DNA from: Phoronis australis
Taxonomy: Eukaryota; Phoronida; Phoronidae
Direction of reading: 5' to 3'
NCBI GenBank assembly: GCA_002633005.1
Contig: NMRA01000188.1
Location: 358,921 to 418,920 of the forward strand
Length of the DNA stretch: 60,000 nt
Shown: positions 26,101 to 35,909 of the stretch, piece after piece
Layout of the letters: the number at the start of each line of letters is the position of its first letter
How positions within the stretch are numbered: the first letter of the stretch is position 1
The notes under the pieces: generated by a model
The model's database searches: none
What the model saw: the letters and a program-made list of their open reading frames with translations, nothing else
Told to the model about the DNA's origin: nothing
Program-made: the position numbers and the translations under genes

Positions 26101-29100
26101 AATTTCCTTAATAAAAATGCAACGTTGAAGTTGACGTCCGGGGAGTGCACAAGGGGCTATTTTTAGACTAGACATTCTACAAAGTATGTTTCGACTAATA
26201 AATGCCTGTAACTCGAAATCAGCTAATTAACATATCGCCAGAGAGAATAACGGGTGTTAGGCTGGTGCGGTTGTTTCTTGGGATTTTGATATGGAATTTG
26301 TGAGTTTTTGCACTTTGGTAACTGAATACCGCAGACTTCAATTGGACCTAGTTTTTCGAAGATTGTTTGATAGATGTACATATGGAGAATTTCTCGCTTA
26401 GTACACTGGTCACCTTTCTGATTCCCTAAGCCTCAGACAACATTGATGATGCCTATTCAACACACCCTTTGTATTGAACTGAGTAGATCATGAGCTAATG
26501 AAGTGGAAAGGTAGCATCTAGCACTACTTTCCTAACAACTGTGATTGTTATTACACCCAAATTGGTTTTCTCTGGCATTTACACAGAGTTGAAGCCTGCA
26601 ATGTGGAGAATATTTTTAACTGGGTACATTAAAAAGTTAATTTGCGTTGATATTGACAAAGAGCCACTTCCCAAAGCAACGTTGGTTTTAAATATGTTTC
26701 ATACCTGTTTTCATTACTTTGTTTTTAACACCCCTATGTACTTGATTTTTTTTCCTACCAGTTGGTATCTTTTTATCTTGTTTTTAAACGAAGTATCAAA
26801 ACAACTTGGAAGTCAGTTGATTGTGGACCCATACCTAAATTTTCCAGGTTACAGCTACACCAAACAAAACTACACATGTTATTAGTTCAAGTTCAATCTT
26901 TATTAGAACTCAAATCATAAAATGCATACAAAATGCAAATATGGTGATAGCCAAAGTGAATATTTGGAGCCTCTGGGCAATTTTGGTTGCAGTAACTACA
27001 TAACTATTAGATTTCCAGGATGCCTTAAAAATGAAATCACAGCTCTTGCCCTCCGACCAACCTCATCCACTGCTTGTACTCTTTCGTTGACTACAAAGCT
27101 AGCTATCTTCTTGTAGTCACACGAGTTCTATAACAACACGCTAACTATCGAAATTGGCGCATTTCCGCGAATATCAGTTTTCCGGTTAGTGTACTACCCC
27201 TGAGTAAATTAAGTAGTTGGCCATGCACTGGGTCATAAACGATGTTTTGTAAGTTATTGACATCTAATTTAGCCTCTCTGTGTTGTTTATGAATATTTCA
27301 ACGTAGCTCATTTGTATGTTAAAAGACTAATCCATGTGATATTGTTAACTCTGATCAGCGTTTGTAAATCCACCGAATAGTATCTATACGCACGTCGTTT
27401 ATTTTCAATCGTACCCAATGGTCGTCGATTTAGCTTAATAGTTCATCGGATTTTTAAAAATCGAAAACCAGAGTTGGTTGTTTTTTTTTCATCTGAATAC
27501 CGCTGTGGTATTCGTTTTTGACGAAAAGTGTTGGTTCAGGCATTTTGAAAATTCGCCAGTATGTAAAAGCAGAGATGTTTACTACAGTTTATAGTCGGGT
27601 AATTACACTTAATTGGGTCTTGCAGCAGACATTGCTGTCGTCGCAACCGAGTGCGACTCTGGCGCGGCGTTCTCCTTGATCCTGGTAAAAGAGTTTCAGA
27701 AGGATGAGCGGTGAAAAGTCACGCGTGACCTCGTCACGGTGTGAGAGTGTTATTCATGGCATGAAAAAATAGACATTAAATATTTAAAATTACGCGTGGT
27801 TTCAAAAATATGGACATTCGTGGGTGGAAAAGAGTATCCCTTGAAGATCACATTCATTCATAAATAACACTTTTGACTGATTTTGATCCCAGCGACGTAT
27901 GATTTGGCTTGGCCTGTATATGATAACCCAGATTGAAACTTCAGCGAGGCCCAGAAATGGTCGCCTGATCACCGTGCGTCGGAATTTTCATCGATAGATT
28001 GTTTATGTTTTTAGAGCAGTAAAACTGCCTTTTCAGTAACCACAGCGACTTGCATCAGTGTTGTAGGTAACCCAGATGACTGAGCCCATCAAATTTAGCG
28101 TTGTAGGCCTACCTACGAATTTACCGACCCCCAGCAGCATACTGCCCACTAACTGTGAAATAGGGCTTATACCGTTAATTACGGCCTCTACCGTGGTATA
28201 CGGTTTGGCCGGCTCTACTTTTCCGTATATCACAGTTGATAACGTGACGTGTACAACATCCATCATTCCACATATATGGGATGAATATAGATTATTACAT
28301 GGCGAAGACGTTATCCCTCGTATTCTAGAGCACGAGTAGATTTTGGAGATTATCGCCCGAGTTGCGTTAGCGCCGAGGGTGATAAATTCTCCAAAATCCA
28401 CGAGGGCTCTACATAAGGGGGATAACGACTGAGAACTGGGCGAGAAACATTGCTATGAATCGATCTTCCTTTCTCGACTCGCCTCGGCTTTGTAACTACT
28501 TTCTATGTCAGAGGCCCGAGGTCGGAGGTCGTGACCTTTTATAAAAACCGAGTTTTTTTGTCAAATAATGATTTTACACATAACCAATTGAAAATTTAAA
28601 CAAAATAGAAATAAAGTGAAACTATAGATTAAGGTTTAGCAACTGTTAAAGCTTTAATTACTACACATTTTGTCATGCTAAGCTTCGATCGAGAAAATAT
28701 CGTCTGCGTCTTATTTTTCATAGCGTATAAATGTCGGTACAATACCCTTTGTTGAGCATGCAATTGTTACGCGTGCTCATTTAAAGGAGACTGCCACCCG
28801 ATTTAATTAGTCTTTTTTGCCGTCTTAATCGGTCTATATCCACATCGCCTCGCATACTTTCGACGTTACCTTGCCGAGAGGTGTCGCGTTAACCTGTGAG
28901 GAAAGTGAGAAACGACACAGCGACGTCAGTGATTCATTTGCAGAGTGACTGCTACTATGTTGCGGTGCATCGTTCCCGCTTGTCCGAACTATGCAGCTGC
29001 GACGAAAGCGGGTATATCGTTTTTTCGACTTCCTCGAGAGTTCGAAATGCTTAAGAAGTGGCTCGCAGTAGTGAAGAAAGAAAAGTACTCTGTAAATAGC

Positions 29101-30867
29101 AAATATGAGGCCGTGAAACATCTCCGTGTCTGTTGCCTGCAGTCGTTGACAGTGCCTGACGAATGCCGGCTTACCAAAAGCTATTCATACGTTCCGTTGT
29201 CTGAGCTTAATTTTTCACGGCGCCTCTAGATTTCTAAATCACTGTATTCCGGTTCGAAATGATAGCCTGTGAAACTTAACAGTCCACCTGGGAAGTCTTC
29301 GTCGGGATGAGCTCTCGTTTAAGTCGGGATTGCGAGTTGCCACTTGGCATGTTGACGTTTATTACTGAGCGTTCTGTTTCAAAATGAATCATTCTCAGCC
29401 TAAGCAATATAAAACTGAAACAAGGTCTGTCTCATTAGATGCAATTTGTAATGCCTTTGGAGTGCTCGTGAGTGCAAATGATATGAGAAGCCAGCAATGA
29501 ATAAATCACTGCGTTACCGGCTTTAGGTGTAATAAACTAATTGACGGAACACCGAGGCCGTGTGAGCTCATGCTGATTCAGTGTTTGCTGACAGAAACTG
29601 TTGTGAAACAACTCGATCTCTATCTTACGGCCAGGTGTTAGGGGAATCTTCATTTACATTTAAATTATTCAAATAATGATTTTCAATGTACAATTTCTAC
29701 CCTCACGGTTCTGTTGCGAAAGCGGAACCTGAGTTCGCGGCCCCCGACTATCGAGCAAGTAGATTTGCAGTTTGGTGGCTAATTCACCAACATAATCACG
29801 TGCATATTTAAATTTACTTCTTTGGCTCACTAGTATAGCATTTTCTTGACTGGAAGCTTAGTTTCTAACTTTGGCTGGTTTATGTTCGTGATGTCTTCAG
29901 TCCCGCCGGGCGCGTCGGGCCTGATCGGCTTCCGAGCTACTGGCCAGGATAACAAGCGTTTTGTGTGTTTAGAACTCAAAAAATCACAAGTATAAACAAC
30001 ACAAATCTAGGTTCTCCTGTCTGTATCTCACGAAAAAATACTTCGAATTTATCTCCGAACAGACCCCCAAACTCCTGCTACGGACCCTGCCTAGTGCCGA
30101 ACTCTGTAGGCTACGGTGTGTCCAAATACCAATAAGTCCGTAACAGCGAAATAAAACAACACGATTTTATAGGAACTCGGTGTATTTTTAAGGGTTTTAC
30201 ATCGAAGTTTGATGATTTATTGGTGTTAAACGATGAATTCAAGCGATAAGCTGACACCAGTAACCCGTGTTGTCAACTTCTGAGCAGACTGTGTGTGAAA
30301 CCAATTACGTCATTAGATAATTTCAACACCTCCGCCTGCCGTCATGTGTTAGGTAACGCAACCGTATGTGCCGTTATCAAGTAGAACTACTCGATCTAAA
30401 TTGATAAAACTTAGGTTGTTTTTCGGGTGGCATGCTCCTTTACGTATTCTATTTTCACGTTCGATGACGTCAGCCGCTGAGTGGTGCAGTGGTAAAGTCG
30501 ATGACCCGAAACTCTTGCGGCCCGGGTTCGAAACCGGCCTCGGTTCCCGCCAAAATGTTATCTCACTAGTGGGATAACTAAACGGGTTATTAAACGGCTG
30601 CATTGGCCATTCGAGGCTGATATTGTGGTATAAAAGACATTAAATATTGAAAATTAGTCATGGTGTGAAAAAATAGGAACATTCGTGAATGGAAAGAAAT
30701 ATCCCTTAAAGATCACAGTCATTCATGCAATAGTCAGTCTGATGATTACCTATCTGATCGTGCTGTTCAAAGCAGACCGGAAGCAGTCCTTCGTCAAGAC
30801 ACTCCTTCACAGACACAATTCCTCCAATGCCTCCTCCCACTATGGCCACACGCACTGTTTCGGTCAT
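10797..30867 (-). CDS. Flavin-containing monooxygenase (FMO) gene, five exons
   Basis: Exons on the minus strand: 30867-30750, 18548-18028, 13024-12634, 12295-12042, 11156-10797. They splice to about 547 codons, close to the 530-560 usual for animal FMOs. FMOs are ER-membrane flavoenzymes that use FAD, NADPH and O2 to oxygenate soft nucleophiles (N, S) in xenobiotics and metabolites. Visible: FAD motif GGGIGG (residues 11-16), FMO signature FRGEQMHSRDF (171-181), ATGY motif (327-330) and a hydrophobic C-terminal anchor. Odd points: the NADPH-binding GxGxxG is degraded to GKAPSC (196-201), and the only in-phase exon 2 donor is GC, not GT. Phases of all other junctions agree. It may be a recently disabled gene or carry sequence errors. 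Introns hold several transposons; the first intron is about 12 kb. Confidence 0.8.
12042..12295 (-). CDS. FMO exon 4
   Basis: Acceptor TTTTGCAG|ATGTG and donor AGG|GTGAGT, 254 bp, phase 1 to phase 0. Encodes 'ELNLYKYIWP', 'TLAVVGIVSSNGS', 'VIELQCRW' and the 'VFSGKMGLP' segment that precedes the C-terminal helices in animal FMOs. The partial copy at 39180-39366 has lost its donor. Confidence 0.85.
12634..13024 (-). CDS. FMO exon 3: middle region with ATGY motif
   Basis: Acceptor TGTCCAG|GTTATT and donor CAG|GTAAAT. 130 codons plus one base. Encodes the strand after the NADPH motif, a lobe with 'ARRFSIPF', and 'DAVIYATGYGVNF', the ATGY motif linking the NADPH and FAD domains in FMOs. No stops or frame changes. 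Confidence 0.85.
13430..14900. repeat. Diverged, roughly periodic non-coding repeat
   Basis: The pattern 'AAACTGCCACTAGGGG ... GTAGTCGGATCC' followed by 'AATTTCATAAAAATCCTTCAA' recurs with variations near 13527, 13636, 14052, 14447, 14717 and 14863, spaced about 110-400 bp. The same motifs recur at 43500-44350. It lies in the FMO intron between exons 2 and 3. No coding potential. Confidence 0.55.
15500..16080 (+). pseudogene. Relic of a mobile ORF family with PIN/FEN-like acidic motifs, copy 2
   Basis: From about 15511 the plus strand reads 'YTDVLVRLLVHHF', then 'LPTFHAITGCDTVSQL'. A one-base shift near 15740 follows, then 'EYHALLEELG', 'AEEFVCHIDGEHNQ' and, in another frame, 'DAVQWHIQRANYQATV'. 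I recognise this order from a multi-copy hypothetical protein family of marine invertebrates, and 22679-26173 holds another member. Acidic TDV and TGCD blocks spaced like this resemble XPG/FEN-type PIN nucleases; that is inference. At least two frameshifts and stops; no inverted repeats found around it. Confidence 0.55.
16100..17900. other. Intronic non-coding sequence
   Basis: No gene seen. AT-rich, with short 'CCTTGACCT'-type motifs around 16920-16980. The ORFs at 17183-17518 and 17404-17889 overlap on opposite strands and show no family signature. Confidence 0.5.
18028..18548 (-). CDS. FMO exon 2: substrate-side core, FMO signature, damaged NADPH motif
   Basis: Acceptor CCAG|GTGG at 18549. 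Encodes 'GGVWYYSD', 'LVTNSSK', the FMO signature (F-x-G-x3-H-S, residues 171-181), then 'NKRVLVIGKAPSCDL', where family members have GxGxSG. The reading frame stays open to 17917, but homology with FMOs breaks after 'SSCDKK'. Joining there (18028) to exon 3 gives the expected 'VILSVGSG' strand in phase, but the donor would be GC. An alternative is that the exon runs on and the protein is truncated. Confidence 0.75.
18600..22500. other. FMO intron 1 (part), mostly featureless
   Basis: No confident gene. The minus-strand frame 20189-19779 has a hydrophobic start and a 'KSHFSCKGVQRQRNDI' stretch that looks protein-like, but it has no ATG (it opens after a TGA, first usable codon TTG). It could be a transposon relic. 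The rest shows no coding signal or clear repeat. Confidence 0.4.
22679..22846 (+). repeat. Left terminal inverted repeat of the long-TIR element
   Basis: About 165 bp, reverse-complement match to 26010-26173, with best agreement over the CAAGCCGAAAAA and CATGCAAATTAG-like blocks. Confidence 0.7.
23183..24620 (-). pseudogene. Decayed ORF of the long-TIR element, PIN/FEN-like family copy 1
   Basis: Minus strand, read across several frames: 'PLIHDGMTLLHTLANLP' (near 24400), 'ETDTRIVL' (near 23940), 'LNPLKKLEKNSKFRPTFSQ' and 'EEFTCLM' (23538-23819), and at the end 'KPYDEGRGWM' with 'VLPCGPILPNSLIDIL' and an acidic tail finishing at 23183. The order matches the multi-copy invertebrate protein family also seen at 15500-16080. 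The family's E-x-D-T, D-T-D and TGCD-type blocks and a following G-K-rich helix resemble the active-site layout of FEN/XPG nucleases (inference). Many stops and shifts; the N-terminal part toward 25.9 kb is unrecognisable. Confidence 0.55.
26010..26173 (-). repeat. Right terminal inverted repeat of the long-TIR element
   Basis: Partner of 22679-22846. Just outside it, at 26174, sequence resumes that matches copy B from about 40080. Confidence 0.7.
26365..28300. other. Non-coding sequence absent from the collapsed FMO copy
   Basis: Similarity to copy B stops near 26365 and resumes near 30640. No gene recognised. 27745-27870 is a diverged second copy of 30630-30725, which lies just upstream of FMO exon 1's donor side. 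Confidence 0.45.
28309..28427. repeat. 119 bp near-perfect palindrome (hairpin MITE)
   Basis: Starts CGTTATCCC and ends GGGATAACG. Arms of about 46 bp contain AGATTTTGGAGA and its complement; the loop is about 26 bp. No ORF. Confidence 0.75.
28785..30439 (+). mobile_element. Candidate second Kolobok-like element with THAP ORF
   Basis: Left tip AGGAGACTGCCACCCG is preceded by TTAA (28781-28784). The right tip, reversed, is AGGAGCATGCCACCCG, followed by TTAC (one change from TTAA). The tips agree over about 20 bp, then diverge. A plus-strand THAP ORF starts at 28957. It lies in the block missing from copy B. The pairing of tips rests on a short match. Confidence 0.4.
28957..29229 (+). pseudogene. 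THAP-domain ORF, partial
   Basis: ATG 28957 gives 'MLRCIVPACPNY', then 'GISFFRLPRE' and 'KKWLAVVKK', the first half of a THAP C2CH zinc finger, and 'LRVCCLQ' where VCSxHF is expected, so the last His is missing. Stop at 29227. At 90 residues there is no transposase core. It differs from the THAP ORF at 6352. Most likely the 5' end of a DNA transposon; an exon of a host THAP gene is less likely because no donor is evident. Confidence 0.55.
30474..30540 (+). other. tRNA-like SINE head
   Basis: A box TGGTGCAGTGG (30482-30492) and B box GGTTCGAAACC (30525-30535) at tRNA spacing. Flanking sequence is not tRNA. Separate family from the tRNA-like part of the hAT-like elements. Confidence 0.55.
30750..30867 (-). 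CDS. FMO exon 1: start and FAD-binding Rossmann motif
   Basis: ATG at 30867-30865 opens 39 codons plus one base, ending at a GT donor (AG|GTAATC). It encodes a hydrophobic beta strand, then GGGIGG (GxGxxG for the ADP part of FAD), and ends in an acidic stretch before the conserved IGG, whose second Gly is split across the intron. The phase matches exon 2. A mutated copy is at 40391-40508. Confidence 0.85.
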
Positions 30868-31139
30868 CGTAAATGCTGTCGGTCTCAGTTCTTACTCAAA
30901 AGGCTCAGATTTCTACGCACGCCGACAACGATACTTCTGAAAAACGACAAAATACGAAAGATGAGCAATGCTAAGCGTCTATTTGAAACTTGTTCACGAG
31001 AGCTTTGATGGTATGCTTCTAGGGGTGTTGACTAGTCAGCCATAGTGCCTCGCTTTGCTACATGGTCTATCAGCCATGAATTGGAAAGGATTTCTGTAAA
31101 CGCTTGAGGAAGGGCGACTGTCGTCCATCTTACGTTGGA

Positions 31140-32850
31140 AAGGTTGTCCCCAGGAACTGGTTCCTAGCTTATCCCAAATGAATTAAGTTCTGGTCAAAAC
31201 TCAAATATTCGAGGTTTTGGGAGTTTTTACCTCATATCCTATAGGGTTCATCAAATGCTAATTTGAATTAGAAATTCATCCGCACCGGCAAACCGTGTTT
31301 GTACTGGAGTACATAACAATGGATACTTATCTTATGCACAAATAGAAAGGAATTAAGATGCCACTAAAATTTTTAGTTAGATTTCGAGTAGAAGTATTTG
31401 GTCCTCCCGTCGCTTGTCTATAATTTGAGCTGTATGGGGATCGGGGGTACACAAATTGATCTTTTCCACTGAGTGACGCAACTGCCATGTAATGACAGAG
31501 AGAGATGTCACGTCGACGTGACTGAACTATGCACAATGCTCCAAGGGTACTCATATCGGGAATCTAAATATTTCCTTCAGGTACAGTATTAGCATCTCTT
31601 ACCTTTTTAAATAACACCTGCAATATTGACCGGACTAAATAAACGGGGTCAGGAGGTTTGCTGTAGACCTTTACAGAATCTTACGCGATGAACTATCGAC
31701 TGTCGGTCCTTATTTTTTATAACTAGTTACCTATAAACCTAGCTGCCTATAAACCATTCAGTTATTCAAAATGAATAGAAAATCTGGTTTTGTCTGGGAA
31801 CGCGACAGTTAGGTCACCGCGACGAGGTATTTCGTCTATTCACCTACGTGAACAATAGGCACAGAGCACCGTAAGCCATACCATGACAGTACGAAGCCGT
31901 AAACGGTCATTATGGTTGCCTAACTTGTATTTGTGTTGGCCGCGCGTTCGTCAACAGTCGGGCTCTTCAGTTGTTCGTCAGTGTCTTCTCCAGGTCCGAG
32001 ATTCAATCAGGGTCAAGTAAGGAGTTTACTGCAGAACATTGTACTACACTCCTTTGAGCTCATTGCCTTGACGGGAACTCCGCCTATTGACTGAGCCGTG
32101 CTTCGTTTTATAGGGATTACCTATTACATAGACAATGAGTGAATACCAGATATGGCAGTTCCAGGCGATGATAATCTTACATTTTGCATTTTATTGGCTA
32201 GTGCGTTTGAATTTAGACCCCTAATTAGCGCATTTTGGAAAGTCTTGTCCTAGAACTGTTTCATGATGGGCCTCTCGGACAGTAAATTCCGATTCCATCG
32301 GGTTTAAATTTTATCTCGTAAGAATATAAACTGAGTTTCGGCTTCAACTATAACTTTAATTAATTTGAATACCATGACTCCTGTATTTTGTAACCAGTCA
32401 ACGTATTTTTGAGATTGAGAATTTAAATGCGGTCCCTCGTAGACAAAAAAGGAAAACTCGCGGTGTAAAGTTCCACGAAAGTTCAGCTAATAGAAACGAC
32501 TTCTCTCAAACGAGATTCAAGTTATATGACATTTGGCGTGAAATTAACTCGGATGTTAGGAAATGCACTTGAAGCGATAAGAATATGCCATGCCAAATTA
32601 GAATTCATTTGACATGTGTCTAAGTTTCCAGGAGTAACTTTATACTCCGAAATAACTGAAAAAGATAAGAGAGGTCCTTGTTTTTAGAAGTTAGTTTAAC
32701 GATGCCAATTAATCCACAAAATAACTGAGCATGAAGTTGTCGAATTTTCTCAGAACCCATTGTCATATTTAAGACAAAAATTGAATGTGGGAACTTTTTA
32801 AAATCGAAATCAGAAAAACTTCAATCTCTTTTGAAAAGAGGTTGCAAAGA
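31140..32850. other. Non-coding sequence upstream of FMO exon 1
   Basis: No gene, TIR or tandem repeat recognised. It would hold any FMO promoter, but I see no convincing core element. Confidence 0.4.
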
Positions 32851-32899
32851 AGTCTCATTCAGACGAAAGTGTTTTATTAGAAAAAATGTAAAGCGATCC

Positions 32900-35000
32900 T
32901 CCACTGCTAGAACTCGTAGTTGCAGTTGGACGACCGTCCCCAAATCCTAAAGGGATATAAGTATTCGTGTTTTGGTTAATTGACTGAATGTCTCCGACGC
33001 ATACTGTACTAAAAGATGTTTTGAGTTTGTAAACCGTCAATGGTTGGTTTTATCAAGAACTTTACTGTTGCCCAAAGGCCAGTGTCAGATTTGTTGAACA
33101 CCGGCGTCTTAAAGTGACTTGTGGGGGGAAGCTAAAGGACATAGGGAGCGGACCAAACCAGGACTTCGATCATCGATGTAGGATAAAGTGGGGTGCCGTG
33201 AGACGTGAAGAACCATGTGACCACCCATTTCCAGTAAACCAGTTCTGTTGATGCACTATTTTATTTTGCAGTGCGTAAGGTTACGTCATACTACGTGTGT
33301 TAATTGGTTAAGCTTCTTATACAGGTATAACAGACTTTCCGGTACTATCTGGCCTTCTTGACATGAACCGCTATGATACTGGTAACGCGTACAACGCTAA
33401 CGATGTTTTTATGGAGCCTAGAGCCTATATCATTGTACATGTAAGTTTATACTTTTTTTCGCGTATTACCGTAGAATTCACTGGCTGTTTCTCGTATTGT
33501 GTAAGACTGTTTAGCCCATGCTGTATTACGTGGAATATCTTTATTGTATTGTAACGTGAACGCTGTATTTCCAAAGACTTATTATTCGTTATATTTGTTT
33601 CAGTGAAACCGGCCTTGTCGGACAGTAAGCATAACGTCAACCTTGTTCAGAATAAACGTATCATATCCGACTATCCCGTGTGTTCAATGCCCATGGCTCC
33701 TACAAGTTCTATATTTTAGGGACATGCTGCTTTCATGTCGCTCCCGTATCGGTATTCACAGATACTGAGAACTGGCTTCCAGGGGCGCATCCAGGATTTT
33801 GAGTTAGGGGGGGCCAGGGCACAGGAATAGTCAGAATTTCGCCACATGCCCGCGCCAAGTCTAACATGTAGGGATGCAGGAGCCTCGAATTTTTGGCTTT
33901 GTGGTTCTTTTTACTAAAAAAAGGTAAACGGGAGTTGTTCAAGGCCCGAGCTCCCGTGGGTGCGCACATATGCTATTCGGCAATTCGCACTCCGGAATGC
34001 CAAATGGTTTCTGGGAGAATTTTAGAGGGCCATGGCCTCCTTGCCACCCCCCCCCCCCCCAATCCACCACTGGCTTCCGTCTGTGTTTTTGTTAATTATG
34101 TTGAGTTTATCGATTTACTGGTTGTGAAGTTTTGTCTCTATACTCTATAATGCTTCGAGTAACAGAATTTTATTAATAGTGTTTTAAATATGCATATGTA
34201 GGTCTAAACTGAGCACACATTTGATTACGAAATTTTCCCTGTTTTGTTACAGCGCATTTTAAATTGAAAAGTGTTGGAGTGAGACTGAGCTCCTGGGAAG
34301 AGTGAGGTCAGTGTAGTTTGTGCGAAGATTGGGGACACAAAGCCTGCACTGACTTGGAGAATATGTGTGTGATGACTGTGCAGTGTGAAAAGCGGCTGTT
34401 ATGGCAAAGCCGGTTTTGTTTTAATTCAGAAGCAACTAGAATTTTCAAATATTTTGTATTCTTATGACCTTTGTATATCTTTGTAACTAATATGTCTTTA
34501 AAGTAGTACATTTAGTTATTTATTTTGTTTTCCCAATTTCATCAAAATTTGGTTCCAAACTCTTTCAAAAACATAAACTTTGCAGTGCTATCATATATAT
34601 TGCACGTGTCTCATGGTGCCCAGGTTGAGGGTCAACAAGAGACTGCCTTGTTCTCGTTCTCAACCATCGTCTACACAAATTTGGCCAACTTCAATATTTT
34701 TTTTCAATTCGTAGAATCGTTTTGGGCACGCAGAAGAAGTAATAGACGTTTCGTGTCGCTCCGTGTATTCAAACACGATATACAAAGCTCGTGGGTAAAT
34801 GTATACGTTGGCGAAGCCACGAGGGTACAACAGAGTAATGACCTGTCTGTTCATTGCAAAAAAATAATCCCCCCGGTTAGAACTTGTTACGGCCAAGACA
34901 ATCAAAAAATAATTCTAGCGATTGTGATGAGCAACGAGCTGTTTATTTTTCAGTGGCCCGGTTACGGCACGTGAACACAGATACAAGGAGCCAAGGAATA
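32900..35000. repeat. Duplicated block C (partner 49945-51250)
   Basis: Collinear with 49945-51250: 'TTTGAGTTTGTAAACCGTCAA', 'ATCGGTATTCACAGATACT', 'GAGTTTATCGATTTACTGGTTG' and 'CAACAGAGT' blocks in the same order. Its left part (32932-33110) also resembles 8810-9000 and 36950-37150 in the FMO duplication, so one old unit is present four times. No maintained ORF. Confidence 0.65.
33781..34070. mobile_element. hAT-type MITE, 290 bp, with 8 bp target duplication and empty site
   Basis: Flanked by TGGCTTCC at 33773-33780 and 34071-34078. The partner block has a single TGGCTTCC (50292-50299) and no insert. Termini AGGGGCGCATCC and, reversed, GTGGTGGATT are related to the CAGTGGCGGATCC family. 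C-run near the right end. Confidence 0.75.
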
Positions 35001-35254
35001 TTTTGCAAACCTGTGAACTCGTTAAATAAAGTAAAATCAAACACAAAATGACAATTGACATATAAGATACGGTTACTTTATTTCTGTTTTTGTTGATTAA
35101 GGAAGTTGTTACCTCCGAAAATTTCAAATTTCAGTTGATCCATTCTTGTTGTTTTATTTACCGATTTATATTCTTCATTTCATGAAACAATAATATCCTT
35201 GGGAGGATCTGGATCGTCTTATTTAGTTTCAGATATATTTTCTACGTTAAATGT

Positions 35255-35638
35255 AATAAAAATTACAAAAGAAGGAGGTTTCGCGCGCAAACGCTGTGAA
35301 CCATAAAAAGTAGGTCTGAGATCAAGTTAGGCGTTAAGTTGTGGTGGTGCAGTGGTAAAGCACGCGCGCTTTATCCGCCAAGTTGTGAGTTCGAGTCTGT
35401 TGTACTAGCAGTTTTTGCTGTTTGACACTTTCTCCGTGTTTTTTGTTTGCCTATTTTCTTGGATAATGCTTGGGGAATGAAGGAAAATGCTTGATTTTTA
35501 GAGGAAAAAACAGAAAAATTTCCTGGCCCCCTTCCCGACCTCCCCCCATTCGGTGCTATGCGCATCTACAATCGTGCTTTGAGCATATGTTTACAGACAA
35601 AATGCTGGGCCCCCCTTGTGATATCCTGGATCCGCCAC
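35255..35638 (+). mobile_element. Truncated copy of the hAT-like element with tRNA-like segment
   Basis: Matches the right part of 9732-10394, including the 'TTTCGCGCGCAAACGCTGTG' block, tRNA-like boxes (35341-35405) and the terminal CTGGATCCGCCAC. The left end is missing. It abuts the start of duplication copy B. Confidence 0.65.
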
Positions 35639-35909
35639 AGTGTTTATACAGGTAGCTGGCTGGCTACGGATTCTGTAGCATGGAAGCATGGATAGGTTTA
35701 CGTGTCGCTGGGACGGTCGTCGTTGCTGCTCGTGTAATCACTGCCGCCTATAGTATCGGGTGCTGTCATGGCCAGTGACAACAATTTTTTGGTATTGGCG
35801 AGGAATCAGTGCTTGAATTGCAGACGATAACATATATAGAAATTGAAAACTGAGACAGAACTGTTATGTAATTAACAGTCCTGTTCCTGATGTTACGATT
35901 GAGACCTGG

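Larger units (their letters stand above)
22679..26173 (-). mobile_element. Long-TIR DNA element (~3.5 kb) carrying a decayed ORF of the PIN/FEN-like mobile family
   Basis: The left ~165 bp (22679-22846) and right ~165 bp (26010-26173) are inverted copies of each other with mismatches, sharing GTCxAAAAAxxGCCCC near the tip and CAAGCCGAAAAA further in. In the collapsed FMO copy, sequence matching 22540-22678 runs straight into sequence matching 26174 on (junction near 40080), so the copy lacks the element. The target duplication is not clear. A minus-strand ORF relic fills the middle. Confidence 0.65.

Noticed and set aside
30474-30540. Functional tRNA gene
   Set aside because: A and B boxes are present but no matched acceptor stem or complete cloverleaf could be drawn; better explained as a SINE head.
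34525-34974. 149-codon plus-strand ORF in block C
   Set aside because: The matching region in block D (50936-51139) is frame-broken, so the ORF is not maintained.
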